Assembly (NCBI GenBank): GCA_963573305.1
Contig: OY754339.1
Location: 90,427,838 to 90,491,837 of the forward strand
Direction of reading: 5' to 3'
Source: Pyrrhosoma nymphula
Lineage: Eukaryota; Arthropoda; Insecta; Odonata; Coenagrionidae
DNA length: 64,000 nt
The stretch's first letter is position 1. Every line of letters begins with the position of its first letter. The position numbers were made by a program, and so were the translations under genes. Shown one piece after another: positions 20,882 to 32,903 of the stretch. The notes under the pieces are model-generated. The model ran no database searches. It was not told where the DNA came from and worked only from the letters and a program-made list of their open reading frames with translations.

Positions 20882-22390
20882 AGGAATGAATTCACCGAGG
20901 CTGCGAGTCTCTCGAATGGCTATAGCGTGACCTCACGTCGACTCGCACCCCGGGCAACTGCAGCGGAGGCTTGTGCCGGAGTGTTGACGGGGATACATTA
21001 TACACTCAGCACCCCTGGAAAAAAATAGGACTGTGAAACGGAGTGGTCGCACGAGCCTTAAAAGGAGCTGGAGGGGGTGAACTACGAGGGGATGTAGAGG
21101 GAGGAAGCCGCGTAAAAGTCGTGGCTCTACGTTCGACGCTTGCGGGGGTGAGTTGCTAATTGGCCGCTTTGCCAACTGGAGCCACCCTCCTCGATTCGCA
21201 GTCGAGGTAAGGGATGGCAAGCTTCTCTGATGATTCGACACCCGAGGTGCACGTTGCGTGCCCTCGCAACATTACGAGGGTTGGAGAACGGATACACTCC
21301 CTTTAGGATTAGGGAGGGTTGCACCTTGGATTTATGGGCGCACACTTGACTCGGCAGCGAGTAGTTTCTGGCTCCTCAGTGTCTCCTGATGACCAGAGAG
21401 TTGTGTGTAACACGCAGAAAGTGTTGGGACGGGGCTCGTCAAGGGAATTGACGTGGTTCGATTGACATAACTTTCGAAGCAAATCATACATTTTTGTTTC
21501 ATTACCGGTAAACAATCCGTCTGCCAATCACAGGCCTGATAAGTGGTTTTGTGAGCATGATATTTTAAAGGGTCGGATAACACCCTTTAGATGTTTATAC
21601 TACGGAGATTTTAAAAATAAGCTGCCATCCAAAATTAAACCACCTTAAAAAGTTGAACATATGCATACAAATCTTTTAAGGAAGATGTGTTAGAAAACAC
21701 AAGAAATCATGTTGCCAATTGTATAATTTTACATAAGTTTAATTCATTAGGGAGAATGAATATTTGTTTCATATATGACTAGTACTGACCGAATATACTG
21801 AGATAACTGACTATATTGAGATAACTTCATTTTATTTAGTAAGGAATTCATGAAAAAATGAGATACTCGAGCAGAAGGTTTTAAGAATAGAAAGATATGG
21901 AAAGAAGATACTTTCCACATTGAAATTCGGAAAGAAGCTCTATTTTTAGGAATATACTACCTTCTGCCAAGAAGCAATCGTTAAAAAAAGAGGGGACGCA
22001 TAAAAAGGAATTTGTTAAGGAGGAGGGGAATGTGGAAAATTATCTTGATAAAGAGGATTTATTACGAATCACACATTTGCAATCATCCAATGCTAATAAA
22101 CAAAAATGCGCAACGCAGCCCTACTTTGGAAATATTTCCAATCAAGCTGCCAAATCCTTTTCCAGGGACAAGTACCGAGTCAATTTTTACATGCCATTGA
22201 CGCTAGGAAAAGTTTTAACAAGACTCGTTTGACCCCATGACAAAATCGGGAGTGTATAAAATAAAATGTGTCACGTATGGAGCGCTGTACCTTATTGAGG
22301 CATACACGTTGGAAGTATTTAACCCGCGTGTCCGAACACAAAAGGTGTTTAGACCCCAAATAGAGATTTTATAGTGACCCCAAATCCACC
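20882..22390. other. Unassigned; GC-richer patch 20,900-21,550 then AT-rich
   Basis: The patch at 20,900-21,550 is GC-richer than its surroundings and opens several overlapping minus-strand ORFs of 70-105 codons with no domain. I find no repeats or splice-supported gene. The part from 21,600 to 22,390 is AT-rich. Confidence 0.3.
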
Positions 22391-25019
22391 AATAGGGTGA
22401 TTCGAAAAAAATAAAGTATTTCATTTTGGAATGCTAAGGCACGCAAAAGTTGCCATTGGTACAGACAAGAAAAAATGATAATAATAAAAATGTTCTAATT
22501 CATATCTTCCAGTCACGCATTTAAGTTCGATAAAAATCGTTAAAAACCATAAATATTCAGTATTGTTTGCAAGTATGTAAGAGAGGTATGACTACAGTCC
22601 TGTATCGCGTAAACGATTTTACAAGTGTCATAATATGACTTAAAATTATATAAATTATATTCATATGATATCTTTTGGTCACGCATAGCTATGAAATATG
22701 TGATAAATTTGCGATATTAACAAAATTTCAAAGTATCACATTTTGTAACGATTAAATAACAAATCTATTTGAGACGCCACAGTTACATTTCTTTACCTAG
22801 AGGTGTTTAGAAAAAAAGTACAGTAAAATAATCCTCATATATTAACATTAACCGGTGTACATACTTACATAGAAAATACGGCATTGGGAAAATCGGGTCT
22901 TTGGAAATGAAAGAAACAAAAAACCCACTGAATGAAACAAGAGGAAAAGTTGTTAAATAAAACAATCTGAACACTCAGACTTATGCAAAACGATGAAGTA
23001 CAAACGGAGGTTTGTATTTCAGAAATTTCTGACGACAGTGACCGAGAATTTGTACCACAGCCATTAACTTCATTGGGTAAGCCGCAGTGGCAGATGTGTT
23101 TCATTAAAAACTACAGCTGTAACTAGTGACCGTTATAGCGTGTCTGAACGTGCAACTGCTGCCAATGCTTCAAGTGTATTACAGGGCATGGGGTTGGTTA
23201 CCAAATCAGATACTTCCTATGTTGTAGACAAGAGTAAAGTCCGAAGAGAAAAATTTAGTATGCGAGCAACTCTGCAAAGTATGATAATTGCAGAAGTTTA
23301 AGGTCTCTATTTTGACGGTAGAAAGGATAATACAATATTTATTGAAAATGCTGGTGGAAAATATTTTTGCAGAACATCAAAGAGGGAACACTACTTTATA
23401 ATCCAAGAGCCTGGGTTCATTTACATAGGACACATTTCTCCCTCTTCAAGCTTAGCAACTGACATAGCCAACAGTATTACTTCCTATCTTTCAGAAAATG
23501 GCTTATCACTAAACAAATTAGAAGTGATCGGTTGTGATGGCACTGAAACAATCAGTGGTTGGAAAAGTGGCGTAATTCGCTAAATTGAGATGCGTGTGGG
23601 AAGACCTTTGCAATGAAGTACTTGTTTTCTTTATTTCAACGAACTTCTATTCCGTCACCTTTTCCAGCTCTTCGATGGTATGACACGCCCAACACGTTAT
23701 TCGGGGCCAATTAGAAAAGATCTACCTGGGTGTGAAAAGATACCGGTAAATTTAATTTGATCCTATCGATTTTGTGATTCCTGAAGTAGATTAGCACATA
23801 CTCAGCAAAGACCAGTTGTATTTCCTAGACATATCAAAAGTCATCCAGTCAGGTCACTGTTCTGAAGACTTTTCAATCCGTTACCCTCGACCTATGCCAC
23901 ACTCAAGATGGCTCAATACCGCAGGGTTTTCCGCCTATATATTAGTGTAAAGAGTCCTTCTGAAAATAAGAGGAAAATTGTCATTTTTATTTTAAAGTCG
24001 TACATGCCTATGTGGTTTACCATTAAGCTAAACAACAATTTCACTGACGGTCCAAAACATATATATCAGTTCATTCAAACAACACGGTACTTGCCACAAG
24101 AGCTGCTTCAAGTTATAGACCATGTTATACAACGGAATGCTTACTTTGCAGAGAAAAACTATGTAAATGTGTATATGTTTTAAACTTTTAAAAGGTGTAA
24201 ATAACACACCCTAATCATTGAATGGTAGGTTGGTAAGGGTGTGGGTGAAACTCGAAGAGCAGCCACCTCCCCGTGGTGATTTATGGGTCGTTTTGTAAAG
24301 CAAAATGAGCGATGCACACACAATGAAATTTGAAAAATACACTGAACTACCAAATTTATGATTGGAAATCTATTTCAATCATCTGTGCGAACAGAAAGAA
24401 TAAAAAGAATAGTTTTTCTGAAGAAAGTTTATTTTCATAGGATTTTCAAAAATGTGTATTGAAATATACCACTTTTATTTATTTAAAAATCATATACAAA
24501 GTTCGGGCGAAAGAACGCGACCCTGACTAAGGCCAATACAGCATTAGTCACTTTTCAATGTGGCTGCGCGACTGGTTAGTAATAATATATGAGCATTATT
24601 TTACTCTACCTTTTTCCTAAGCACCACTAGGTAACCGTAACGTTTCAAATAGATTTGTTTTAAAATTTAAAACTGAAATTTTACTAATATCGCAAACTTA
24701 TCACATATTTTATAACGATGCGCGACCAAAAGATAACTTATAAATATAATTTATATAATTTTAAGTCATTTTTAAATACTTGTAAAATCGTTTACGCGAT
24801 ATAGGACTGTTGTCACACCACCCTTACATACTTGCAAAGAATATTGAATATTTATGGTTTTTAACTATTTTTATCGTACTTTAACGGCAATGCGCGACCG
24901 GATGATGTGTATTAAATAATTTTTTATCATTATTTCATTTTGTCTAGATACTGATGGAAATTTTGGCGCGTTATAGCATTCCGAAATAAAATAATTTATT
25001 TTTTTCGATCCACCCTATT
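22391..25019 (+). mobile_element. DNA transposon with terminal inverted repeats of about 400 bp
   Basis: The left arm (about 22,391-22,800) is the reverse complement of the right arm (about 24,605-25,019), with moderate divergence. Shared blocks include AATAGGGTG at the tips, GGAATGCTA, a TATAAATTATATT-like block, CGCGTAAACGATTTTAC, CATACTTGC and ATCTATTTGA. The interior carries a decayed transposase-like gene (22,979-24,183). The superfamily and target duplication are unclear. The right arm end is the seed of the adjacent tandem array. Confidence 0.75.
22979..24183 (+). pseudogene. Transposase-like gene of a widespread arthropod family ('CDGT' type), decayed
   Basis: In shifting frames it reads: an acidic SDDSDREFVPQPLTSLG start; SERATAANASSVLQGMG; RKDNTIFIENAGGKYF; a REHYFIIQEPGFIYIGHI block; LEVIGCDGTETISGWKSG; then SRWLNTAGFSAYILV-type sequence; and the ORF 23,908-24,183 with KSYMPMWFTIKLNNN, ARYLPQELL-like text and DHVIQRNAYFAEKN. 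I know this block order (CDGT...GV, YAPMWF, VIQRNAYFAH) from abundant uncharacterised arthropod proteins. The CDGT block resembles DDE-type transposase cores, but that is inference. At least four frame changes or stops. The C-terminal third is missing. Confidence 0.65.
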
Positions 25020-26283
25020 CACCTAACACCTAATGACGAAATCTCACTACTTCAATTTTAACGTGAAAATACTCTATGTACCAGATAAAGTACCCTAAAT
25101 GAGTCGGAACAATGGGAAATAGAAAAGGAGAAAAGGAAGAAAACGACATTGTTAAACTACTATAAATTTGACTGCCACTCCCCAATATTGGATGTTTGGT
25201 ACAATTTATGATATGGTTTTTAACTATTTTTATCGTACTTTAACGGCAATGCGCGACCGGATGATGTGTATTAAATAGTTTTTATCATTATTTCATTTTG
25301 TCTAGATACTGATGGAAATTTTGGCGCGTTATAGCATTCCGAAATAAAATAATTTATTTTTTTCGATCCACCCTATTCACCTAACACCTAATGACGAAAT
25401 CTCACTACTTCAATTTTAACGTGAAAATACTCTATGTACCAGATAAAGTACCCTAAATGAGTCGGAACAATGGGAAATAGAAAAGGAGAAAAGGAAGAAA
25501 ACGACATTGTTAAACTACTATAAATTTGACTGCCACTCCCCAATATTGGATGTTTGGTACAATTTATGATATGGTTTTTAACTATTTTTATCGTACTTTA
25601 ACGGCAATGCGCGACCGGATGATGTGTATTAAATAATTTTTTATCATTATTTCATTTTGTCTAGATACTGATGGAAATTTTGGCGCGTTATAGCATTCCG
25701 AAATAAAATAATTTATTTTTTTCGATCCACCCTATTCACCTAACACCTAATGACGAAATCTCACCACTTCAATTTTAACGTGAAAATACTCTATGTACCA
25801 GATAAAGTACCCTAAATGAGTCGGAACAATGGGAAATAGAAAAGGAGAAAAGGAAGAAAACGACATTGTTAAACTACTATAAATTTGACTGCCACTCCCC
25901 AATATTGGATGTTTGGTACAATTTATGATATGGTTTTTAACTATTTTTATCGTACTTTAACGGCAATGCGCGACCGGATGATGTGTATTAAATAGTTTTT
26001 ATCATTATTTCATTTTGTCTAGATACTGATGGAAATTTTGGCGCGTTATAGCATTCCGAAATAAAATAATTTATTTTTTTCGATCCACCCTATTCACCTA
26101 ACACCTAATGACGAAATCTCACTACTTCAATTTTAACGTGAAAATACTCTATGTACCAGATAAAGTACCCTAAATGAGTCGGAACAATGGGAAATAGAAA
26201 AGGAGAAAAGGAAGAAAACGAAATTGTTAAACTACTATAAATTTGACTGCCACTCCCCAATATTGGATGTTTGGTACAATTTA
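24854..26283 (+). repeat. Four tandem copies of a 358/359-bp unit made from transposon end plus flank
   Basis: Units start at ATGGTTTTTAACTATTT: 24,854, 25,213, 25,571 and 25,930. The first unit is continuous with the transposon's right inverted repeat, so each unit is about 165 bp of transposon end (to CACCCTATT) plus about 190 bp of outside flank. The copies differ by only a few bases. Units 1 and 3 share TAAATAATTTTTTATC while units 2 and 4 share TAAATAGTTTTTATC. The array therefore looks like a duplicated dimer. A TTATG match at the junction suggests a microhomology origin. It could be longer in the genome than in the assembly. Confidence 0.9.
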
Positions 26284-26352
26284 ACCTGCATTTATCATAC
26301 CCAAAACCCTCCAATTCTTTTAACCCTCTCCCTCCTCACCCACCCATAATTT

Positions 26353-26388
26353 TTTCCCTTTTCTCATGTTAACATGAGAAAAGGGAAA
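26353..26388. repeat. 36-bp perfect palindrome
   Basis: Two 18-bp arms with no spacer, centred between 26,370 and 26,371. The centre is CTCATGTTAACATGAG and the ends are TTTCCCTTTT and AAAAGGGAAA. It lies in the pyrimidine tract of the PLE tail and breaks its strand asymmetry. Confidence 0.95.
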
Positions 26389-26472
26389 TCCCCCCCCCTA
26401 TCCTTCCCTCTCCCACCCCTTCCGACTGAAACACATATATATCGCAGAAAATGTTGAGTTTTGCTATTGTGC

Positions 26473-26512
26473 CTGATGATGACTCCGTTACGGCTGAAAC
26501 ACGTGCTGCAAC
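26473..26512 (+). ncRNA. Degenerate hammerhead-like motif in PLE tail
   Basis: CTGATGA, a hairpin around CCGTTACGG, then GAAAC followed by the self-complementary CACGTG. The U-H cleavage position is not convincingly preserved, so this copy is probably inactive. Confidence 0.35.
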
Positions 26513-26540
26513 AAGTTAATAAAGTGGACAGAACAATATC

Positions 26541-29535
26541 AGTCTTAAGTTATTTCAAGATGCTATTCCTCCATATCTCGCCTGACACTGTTGAAATTTA
26601 TAGAGAGAGATACGGAGGAAACGATAAAACCAAGGGTATGACAGCAGAGTAATTCAGCTTGAAAAATATATTAAATCGTGACCGTGAAACGACTAAATAT
26701 TAAATTATGATGTTAAGGGGCATTAAAAAAAACAGACTTTAGTGAGATTAGTTTTACAAGTTTCATTTAACATAAAGTTAGCGTACTTAATTCAAATGTT
26801 GACTTAATTTATCATTCCTATGGATGTTTCACAGAGTAGGGAAACAATTTATGAATCGAGAGGAACTTTAAAGGAGCACTTCTCACAATTCAGTTGTGAT
26901 GACATTTTTATGAAGTTAAACTTTCAGTTCAATAAACATTCTATTAAACTTCTGAAGAAATGGCCTTTCCGTGAGTTATTCAGAAAATAAAAGTTAAATA
27001 CACTGTCCATTAAAATGAGTTGATTTTTATCATATATTTTCGTCGAACACGGACCTAAGGCATTTATGAACTCGCTAATACGATCGAAGTGAATATGATA
27101 CGATGCTTGATACACGCAGGGCATCAGGACAAATTTTTCAGACGATATTTCAGTGGCAACACAAAATTCAACAGGAATTCTCAGCGCTAGGCGCTCCACT
27201 TGTTTTGAACACCGCCGCGCCGCCTGCACTCCATTACAAGTTTCTGCCATTCTCGGTAGATGTCACGCAGTTGAACTCCAGGCGCAGCGCCACGCGGAAA
27301 AGAAAGGTACCGGGTTTACTCGTCACGAGGTTTAATCTTTTATGACATGTTGGATGAGGTTCGGCGTAAACTTATCTTCACACCAATGCTCGTAATATCC
27401 AGAAAACGAAATTATGATGGGGGGGGGCCAGCCATAGCTTGAGAATAGGACGGGAGAGAGCAACGCCTAACATCAAATTTTCCACCCGATACCGATTTTC
27501 TCAATGAAACTTGCGAAAGCCAACCTTCTTAGCCCCAATGGAAAAGCGCCCATACACCAATCCGTTAGAAGTTGGTTCGTAACCTTTCCTGGGCGCTATG
27601 AGGCAATTAGTAGGTAGATGGTTTAACCCACTTTTAAAATTTCTCTTAAAATAAAGTGAAATTTTTGATTGTGAATTTTATTTTCTTGAACCCGAATGCG
27701 GGTGACAAAACTTAAAAACTTAATATTAAATTAGTTTATTATTAAAATTAAAATTATTAAATAAACGTATTTAGTATTGAATAAGACAATTTTTCAGACG
27801 AATATTCTGCGAGAAAAACTGCTCTTCATTACGCAGGCTAAAATTCCGTTAAACTCCTTTAACAGAGAGTTTATTAGTGCTGTCTAGAAAGGAGTGCCCA
27901 CTTAGGTTATTAGAACCACTCATTTATGCTCGCTGCATATTATTTGAAATTCATGGCACATACTGTGGACTATCATAGGAAACAAAAGTTAGCGGTCATT
28001 ATAGATGATTTGGGTGGAGGAGAAATATCTGACGATTTTGATGAACCTGGTGAAGAAAATAAAAAATGCAGAACCCAATGAGAAACAGCGGAAACCAGGT
28101 AACGAACACGAAGACGTAACTTTATATGTTCCTACAATATATTTGATATTGTTGGCAGGAGGATATGGAGGTAAAATAATACCCTTTATTCAAGCTGCTA
28201 TGCATGTTTCAGAACAAACAATGAGGCAACACGTTTGGAGGATACATTTGGGGGATAGAGCATTTTCTTCGGTCAGTCACTAAGAAAAAAACATTAGGCA
28301 GAGGATCAGGTAACAGCTTTCTTGACACAAAGAAATATGAAAATTAGTTTTTAGAGAAGAACTTAGAAGGAGTGAGAAGACGGTGTATTATTTACGTGAA
28401 GTGGGTTTTGTGAGGGTAATATAGTGGGAAATGTTTGGCCAGAGGAGAAGAAGCAAAGTGGAAACAATTGAGAGCATAAAATAAATAGCCATAGTTTCTA
28501 AAAATCACGTTCGATGCTTTCGAGCATATTGTATTGTCAATGTATTGCGCGCTGAAATTTTATTTAAACATTCAATAGAGTAGATATACGATCAAAATTG
28601 CACGTATTTCCCGAGTTCCTTCTAGTGAGAATTCCCATACTATAGATGGAGTTTGAAGTACCTTGATTGCGCACAATGTACTAATGAGTTGGGTAGCGAC
28701 ATCTAGAGTACGCAGGGAAAAAGCCGTGGTCGCGTCTTTGGCTAATATATTTAGGAAAATCAGGAAAACATTCACCATAGTTAACAAACATGAGACCAAA
28801 TTTTAACCTTTGAACTTGGACGGGCGCTACCCACTGTGAAGTGGTGAGTGAAATGCACAGTGAAAACAAATCAGACGCTTACACTAAAAATCGAACCCAG
28901 ACCCCCCCAATTTTGCGCCTGATGCTAAAACCATTGAAAAACCTTATTCCTGTCGAGCATCGACAAAATTCATTTCGGAAGATGACACATAGGTAACTTA
29001 ATTGGTTAAAATTGGGGATGAAATCGCTGGATCCTAAATAAGGCGAAAGATTTTCTTCGTTGTGAATGTTACATAAGTCACCTATATATTTGATAAAGTA
29101 TTATTAATATGGCTTTTTTGGTTAAGTGAATTTCAAAATGGGAAGCGAAAGTCGCAACGTTGACCTTAGGACTGCATTATAACTTATTTAACTCTCAAGA
29201 TGCTAGAGTTAATATAAACCAAATTGTTTTACGATATAGCCAAATATCTGAGAAATTTTCTGAGAAGCTTGGTGCTATTCCACTTCTCTTGCAGCGCCTA
29301 TTTAAAACTTAATGAAGCGCCCTAAATCGTGGTCATAATCTTATTCTGAGTGAGGTATTCAGGGGTTTTCCATTAGATTAGGTCACCATGGACGCCGGCG
29401 TTTCCTACTCAGATCGCTAATGACGATGGCAGAGGTAGAATCTGACTGGTGGAATACCCGTGAAGACTGCTCATAACATAAAATTAATCGTCGACGGGCT
29501 CACTTTTTGGAATTTTTCCATGGTTTGGAATTAAA
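26541..29535. other. Three kilobases without a supportable gene
   Basis: ORFs of up to 108 codons occur (26,924-27,250 minus; 28,005-28,283 plus), but I cannot link them to any family and see no conserved motif. A poly-G run of 10 lies at about 27,418-27,427. The (TTA)-rich patch at 27,710-27,780 is low complexity. Confidence 0.35.
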
Positions 29536-30306
29536 TAACTTAGCAATTTTCCTCACGGTTTATTATTCTCAACTGGTGTCAACGCAATAGCGTCATTTTC
29601 AAGAGGTTACTAAACGACGAGGCCATTAGCCTCATACATTTATACCCTGAGCCAGAGGAGGGGGAATTAGGAAAGAGGTTGTGGAGGGAAGTAAGGTGAG
29701 GATGTGCCAGCTTACTGGGAGGAAGCAAGGTCAGTATTTTGAAAACACAACTCGGTAGAAGGAGGAGGGGGAAATCTTACAGACAAAAGAGGTGAAAAAA
29801 CTTCGTTTTCCATCTTCTCCTTGTACAACCTGTGATATTCTCTTATTTCAAAGTTTTCCAAAAAATCTAATTTGGCCCCATTGTCCCCAAAATGTAACAC
29901 ATTCAGATTAAAATTAGAAACATGATCATTATCCATTAAATATTTTCCTACATAGACTTAAAATCAAGATTATTCAACGGATTTTTATGCTCCCTATTTG
30001 CTACTTTAAATCTCCTACCGGTTAGCCCTTAATAAAAAGAATTACAGTTAGGCGTTTTACATTCAGCATATAAATACCACTTTTGTCCAAAGCAGTAAAA
30101 GAATATTTAGAATTAAAAAGCAGTTTACCAATCGATAAAGGGCTATAAAAATATCTTTTTACATTATGTTTAGGGAACATATTACATATTTTATATGACA
30201 GATGGGTCACAAAGGGAATTTTGGCCCACTTAACATTTGTACGAGCAACGGGGGAGAGGTTGGTGGATAAATTAACAGCTTGTTTTTTGAATCTCTTTCT
30301 CATAAG

Positions 30307-30527
30307 AATGATCGCAGGCTTTCCCGGCGTATAGAATTGTGGAAGGTTACTCGGGATTTCCACCGGGTCAGGTTCTCCATCATCATGCCGTCATCCGTAT
30401 ATAAGGAGGACCACTTTCAAGATTCGACATGCCCTGATGACGATGGACAACTCGTTCATCGAAACGTCGGCCGAGATGGAGTTGGAGAACCTGACCCGGT
30501 GGAAATCCCGAGTAACCTTCCACAACT
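30307..30527 (+). mobile_element. 221-bp hammerhead-containing insert in the PLE, 42-bp inverted repeats
   Basis: It is flanked by near-identical 12-bp repeats, CTTTCTCATAAG (30,295-30,306) and CCTTCTCATAAG (30,528-30,539), read as a target duplication. Its removal restores the PLE frame (IDKLMR|KRFKK). Inside, about 42 bp starting TGTGGAAGGTTACTCGGGAT (30,338-30,380) are inverted at 30,483-30,524, enclosing a hammerhead-like motif. It may be a small non-autonomous PLE-derived element similar in concept to retrozymes. That is inference. Confidence 0.6.
30431..30471 (+). ncRNA. Hammerhead ribozyme-like motif (palindromic ACGU stem III)
   Basis: CTGATGA at 30,434-30,440, stem II GATG/CATC around an 11-nt loop, core GAAA, then ACGU and C at the cleavage position. 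Stem I is at least GCC (30,431-30,433) with GGC (30,469-30,471). A two-pair self-complementary stem III is typical of PLE hammerheads, which are thought to work better as dimers. Confidence 0.6.
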
Positions 30528-30640
30528 CCTTCTCATAAGTTTGTCGATGAGAACCTCATCATACCCGTTGCTGTACGCGATTTGTTTGATGGCTCTCAAT
30601 TCCTTGTCAAAATCTGTCTGCGACCTCATAACATAGCTTG

Positions 30641-32581
30641 GACTAAAATATTTTCCCCAAACACTGAAATTAAGAACTTAAAGGGGCGTCTTTTACCTAG
30701 ATATCTAACCTTGTCCAACCCATAGAGAACATAAATTCTCAAAAGAAACCTCGAGCCCCGTCAGAATTTTACTCCAAAGAAAACTGCGATTCAAACTGCG
30801 CTATGGAAAAATAATCTTAAGCAAATAAAAAAGCTCATCCCTTAATGGGGTCCCAGTTTGTTTGCAATGCAGTTAAACTGGAATTGCATTTAATTTAAAA
30901 ACACCAGAGAAATTCACTCAATAGTGTGTCGCTTTCGTCCTAAAAGTATGATAACGTTTGAATCAATGTGAATTGTTGAGCGTCTTTGAACATGCGCCAG
31001 GACAAATTGTTTCTGGAATGTTCTCTGCCATCAGAAAAGTAACCACAGAAAAATGAGACTGGTTCTTTTCTTGTAAGCGCTTCGCGTCTTAATAGAATAT
31101 AAAATGCAAAATGGATTAATTTATATCAAAAATTGGTTGTCATCTCTTTCTGGCCAGCAGATGTTTTCATAAGAAATATTATAATTTTTAAAATGACGAA
31201 GCACCGGATCATGTATCTGAAACCTCAGTAGTATGAAAAATTTCTAAGGAATCTCTTCTCACATTCAAGTTTGCAGTCAATCAGAGATGGTTCAATAAAA
31301 GTGCGAACACTTCGAATGTATGTGGTCTTTACTGTCATTATAATTCTATAATGCCTTAGAAAATAGTTTTGTATTGTTACTTAGCGCGAAAACATCATAA
31401 TTTTGATTGGGTTGTTTTAATTTTTTTAAATGTACAAGGAATGAAGCTAAAAAGGACGATACTGAAAAGGTGAAGGACGATACTGAAAAAATAGAGATAC
31501 ACTGGGAAGCCCAGACTGACAACAGCATCATATCAACTTAGAAGACATCTCGTAAGTTAGCTCCAAAAACGTACACCTAAATCGGGGATTGAAAGACGAA
31601 TTGTTAACAATTATATTCACTTGAGAATAAAAAACTTTAGATTTCATGCTAGCCTGACCATTGGCTCGACTAGCCTAATACTAGTGATTGCATTCAATTT
31701 ACAGGTAAATTATTTCTCAGGGATATTTCTGCGTAAAGGTCTTTCTATGTAAAGGTTCTGAAATTCTTTAATCTGTAAGTTGAATTCGATAAGTAAGATT
31801 GGATAAGACCAAACTGTGTTTCTTGAGCTCGGACAAATCGGTTAGCGTCACTACCATTATTCTAATTATACTGATTTAGTTATATTACAGCACCCAGTAT
31901 CGGATGGTGCAAACCTCGAAGACGGGACCGAGTTAGTTATCAGCGAAGACATAATGAGTAAAATGTTGCCACGCCAGGCCGGTTTTTGGGGCACAACTGT
32001 TTTCCTTCCAAGTAATTTCTCATCAAGGGATTACCATAGTGATAAAACACAGAGAAACGCCACAAATTATCGGCTGAGAAAACTTGAAGACGGTGATCAT
32101 AACTTATTAACGGCGTTCTAAAGAACTCGGTACAATGCAAAATTTGGAAGCAATTTAGCAAGTACCATTTTCTCGTTGACCAGTCTTCTTATGTTAGTGT
32201 TTCCCCTCGACCTGCGTCTCACTCGCTCGACAACTGCGCCATACGAAATGAAGTATGCGATCAGGACAACATATATGATACGAGCCTTCTTTTTAATCCA
32301 GTAATATTATAATCTTCGTGTGATTGTATGTTGTGTCATTTTGTCATTACATTATTACGTATTGCTCACGTAGTGAAGGGAATGTTTTGCCTAATATGTA
32401 CTTATTATTTTCATTCAAATGATAATGCAATATCATAACCTTACAGCTCTTTTTTATGTACTCGTATGTTCAAGAATAACTTTTCCTCTAATTTTGGAGT
32501 TATTTGTTTTGGTTACGGGTTTCGCGTGTTGACACCACGGCGCTCGAAACGTCCGAAATTTTTAAGATTCACGATGAGTCT
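30641..32581. other. Unassigned AT-rich region
   Basis: Only short ORFs (61-79 codons) without motifs. No clear inverted or direct repeats were found. It ends where the hAT target duplication begins. Confidence 0.35.
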
Positions 32582-32903
32582 GTGTAGACTAGGGTTCACA
32601 TTCGTTCCGTTTTTCCCGGAACATTCCGGTTTTTGGAATAATGTCCCGGTGTCCCAACTTTTTTCCAAATGTCCCGTTATTTTCTTTTGTAAGCATAATT
32701 TCTGAAAGCAGTGCATTACGCTGCGGCACTCCTGGGGTCGAATTCATGGCACTTTGATGAGGTATATGAAGATGTTGGTAATTGCAATAACGATGCTCTC
32801 TTTTCCCCATGCTTCTGTTGCTTCTGTCGGCAGTGTTACATACACACGGTTCCCGGTTGCATATGACGCGACGTCAGTTCAGCGCCGGCATTGCTAGATT
32901 GTA

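Larger units (their letters stand above)
26284..26540 (+). mobile_element. PLE 3' tail fragment (pyrimidine-rich tract plus hammerhead-like box)
   Basis: A pyrimidine-rich run (26,310-26,420) is followed by CTGATGA (26,473-26,479), a CCG-TTA-CGG hairpin, GAAAC and AATAAAGTGGACA. This layout matches tails seen after PLE coding regions elsewhere in the window (37,000-37,320). No coding part is attached. Confidence 0.5.
29536..30640 (-). mobile_element. Penelope-like element fragment (late RT, GIY-YIG region, tail)
   Basis: On the minus strand: AIKQIAYSNGYDEVLIDKLM (about 30,545-30,600), then, after a 221-bp insert, KRFKKQAVNLSTNLSPVART, KWAKIPFVTHLSYKICNMF, KSGIYMLNVKRL (GIY motif, about 30,070-30,100) and LGKxE-like decayed GIY-YIG sequence to about 29,712. 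The tail follows with a purine-rich plus strand (29,640-29,780) and a hammerhead-like GACGC-TATT-GCG box near 29,570-29,606, where the expected GAAA has become GACA. The main RT domain is missing, a 5' truncation. Confidence 0.7.

Noticed and set aside
24854..26283. CRISPR-like array
   Set aside because: The units are contiguous 358-bp copies without spacers, in a eukaryotic transposon context.
26924..27250. 108-codon minus-strand ORF starting MAETCNGVQAARRC
   Set aside because: No recognisable domain, a frame crossing AT-rich non-coding sequence and no splice context. It may be part of an unidentified repeat.
32520..32565. Possible hammerhead remnant (CGAAACGTCCGAAA)
   Set aside because: No CTGATGA box or stem II can be found. 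A GAAACGTC match alone is too short.
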